DNA of 5,544 nucleotides from Myxococcota bacterium (GTDB lineage: Bacteria > Myxococcota > Polyangia > GCA-2747355 > JAKLHH01), in assembly GCA_022710245.1 (NCBI GenBank), contig JAKLHH010000594.1, positions 1-5,544 of the forward strand, given 5' to 3'. Positions 5,210-5,544 of the stretch are shown here, piece by piece. Within the stretch, counting starts at the first letter, position 1. The number at the start of each line of letters is the position of its first letter. A model generated the notes under the pieces. It was not told where the DNA came from, did no database searches, and worked only from the letters and a program-made list of their open reading frames with translations. Both the position numbers and the translations under genes were made by a program.

Positions 5210-5544
5210 AGGCGCTCGAGGATGGCGGCCAGGCGGCTGCGCGCGGCCTCGCTCTCGAGGCCCGCGAGGAGCTTGGGGAGCCGCTCCAGATCGTCGAGCG
5301 AGAGGCGCAGCTCGATCCCCTCGCGGGCGAAGTCGCGATCGTAGCGCACCTCGACGGGGAGGCCGGAGCAGAGGGCGTCGAGCTCCTCGCGGCGGCGGCT
5401 CGTCTCGGGCAGGCGGCGGCGCTCCAGGCGGGCGAGCGCCTCCTCGGCGCTGGCCGGCGCACCCGGCGGGGGGAGCAGGCCGAGCTCTGCCACGACGCGC
5501 TCGAAGGGCACGGACTCGCGCCCCGCGATCTCGCTGAGCGAGGC
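5206..5544 (-). CDS. C-terminal part of an unrecognised protein, possibly ParB-domain related (start outside window)
   Basis: The frame is open from the right edge to a TGA at 5206-5208, giving 112 residues. A GTG at 5511 is possible, but the eleven codons before it also all end in G or C and read as protein, so the gene probably starts beyond the window. The visible part has a helical start (SLSEIAGRESVPFERVVAEL), a Pro-rich turn, an Arg-rich helix, then GLPVEVRYD, EGIELRLSLDDLERLPKLL and a final helix. The strand-strand-helix pattern with a DDLERL segment recalls the C-terminal region of ParB-type proteins, and I have a weak recollection of ParB-domain genes beside SPL-family genes; neither is proved here, and the diagnostic N-terminal ParB domain would lie outside. 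It overlaps the SPL-family gene by four bases, so the two are very likely co-expressed. Confidence 0.75.
   Translation of the reverse strand, partial: ASLSEIAGRESVPFERVVAELGLLPPPGAPASAEEALARLERRRLPETSRRREELDALCSGLPVEVRYDRDFAREGIELRLSLDDLERLPKLLAGLESEAARSRLAAILERL

Noticed and set aside
4313..5344. Plus-strand open frame of 343 codons opposite the SPL-family gene
   Set aside because: It is an antisense shadow, rich in Arg/Ala/Gly; the minus strand has all SPL family motifs.

Overview
The window is a GC-rich stretch with GC-biased third codon positions. The best taxonomic clue is a lipoprotein that combines MopE-type Asp/Cys metal-binding repeats with a choice-of-anchor L domain, an architecture I associate with Myxococcota (former delta-proteobacteria). 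Myxococcota is therefore the likely source; genus and species cannot be read from the sequence.

Layout: five protein genes are supported. (1) 1-747, plus strand: C-terminal part of an unrecognised Ala/Arg-rich, mostly helical protein whose start lies left of the window. (2) 762-2060, minus: a 432-residue predicted lipoprotein of unknown function, convergent with gene 1 and separated from it by only 14 bp. (3) 2213-3856, minus: a 547-residue predicted lipoprotein with three MopE-like repeats, one split by a Cys-rich insertion, followed by a choice-of-anchor L domain. (4) 4043-5209, minus: a radical SAM protein of the spore photoproduct lyase (SPL) family. (5) 5206-5544, minus: the C-terminal part of a protein that may be related to ParB-domain proteins; it overlaps gene 4 by four bases and its start lies right of the window. 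No RNA gene, CRISPR array, insertion sequence or integrase was seen.

Likely transcription: genes 5 and 4 form a translationally coupled pair running leftwards. Gene 3 appears to have its own promoter and a leader containing three inverted repeats in the 186-bp gap after gene 4. Gene 2 has a good sigma70-like promoter and Shine-Dalgarno sequence in the 152-bp gap after gene 3, and a GC-rich hairpin near the end of gene 3 may separate the two. Genes 3 and 2 are thus two neighbouring but probably separately transcribed cell-envelope lipoproteins; genes 5 and 4 look like an unrelated DNA-associated or repair-type pair.

The points most worth a second look are the SPL-family protein, which keeps the cysteine of the H-atom donor position but has Ile where true spore photoproduct lyases have a catalytic Tyr; its coupling to the possible ParB-like gene; and the structured leader and split repeat of the MopE/anchor-L lipoprotein. 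I found no convincing evidence for a wholly new system.
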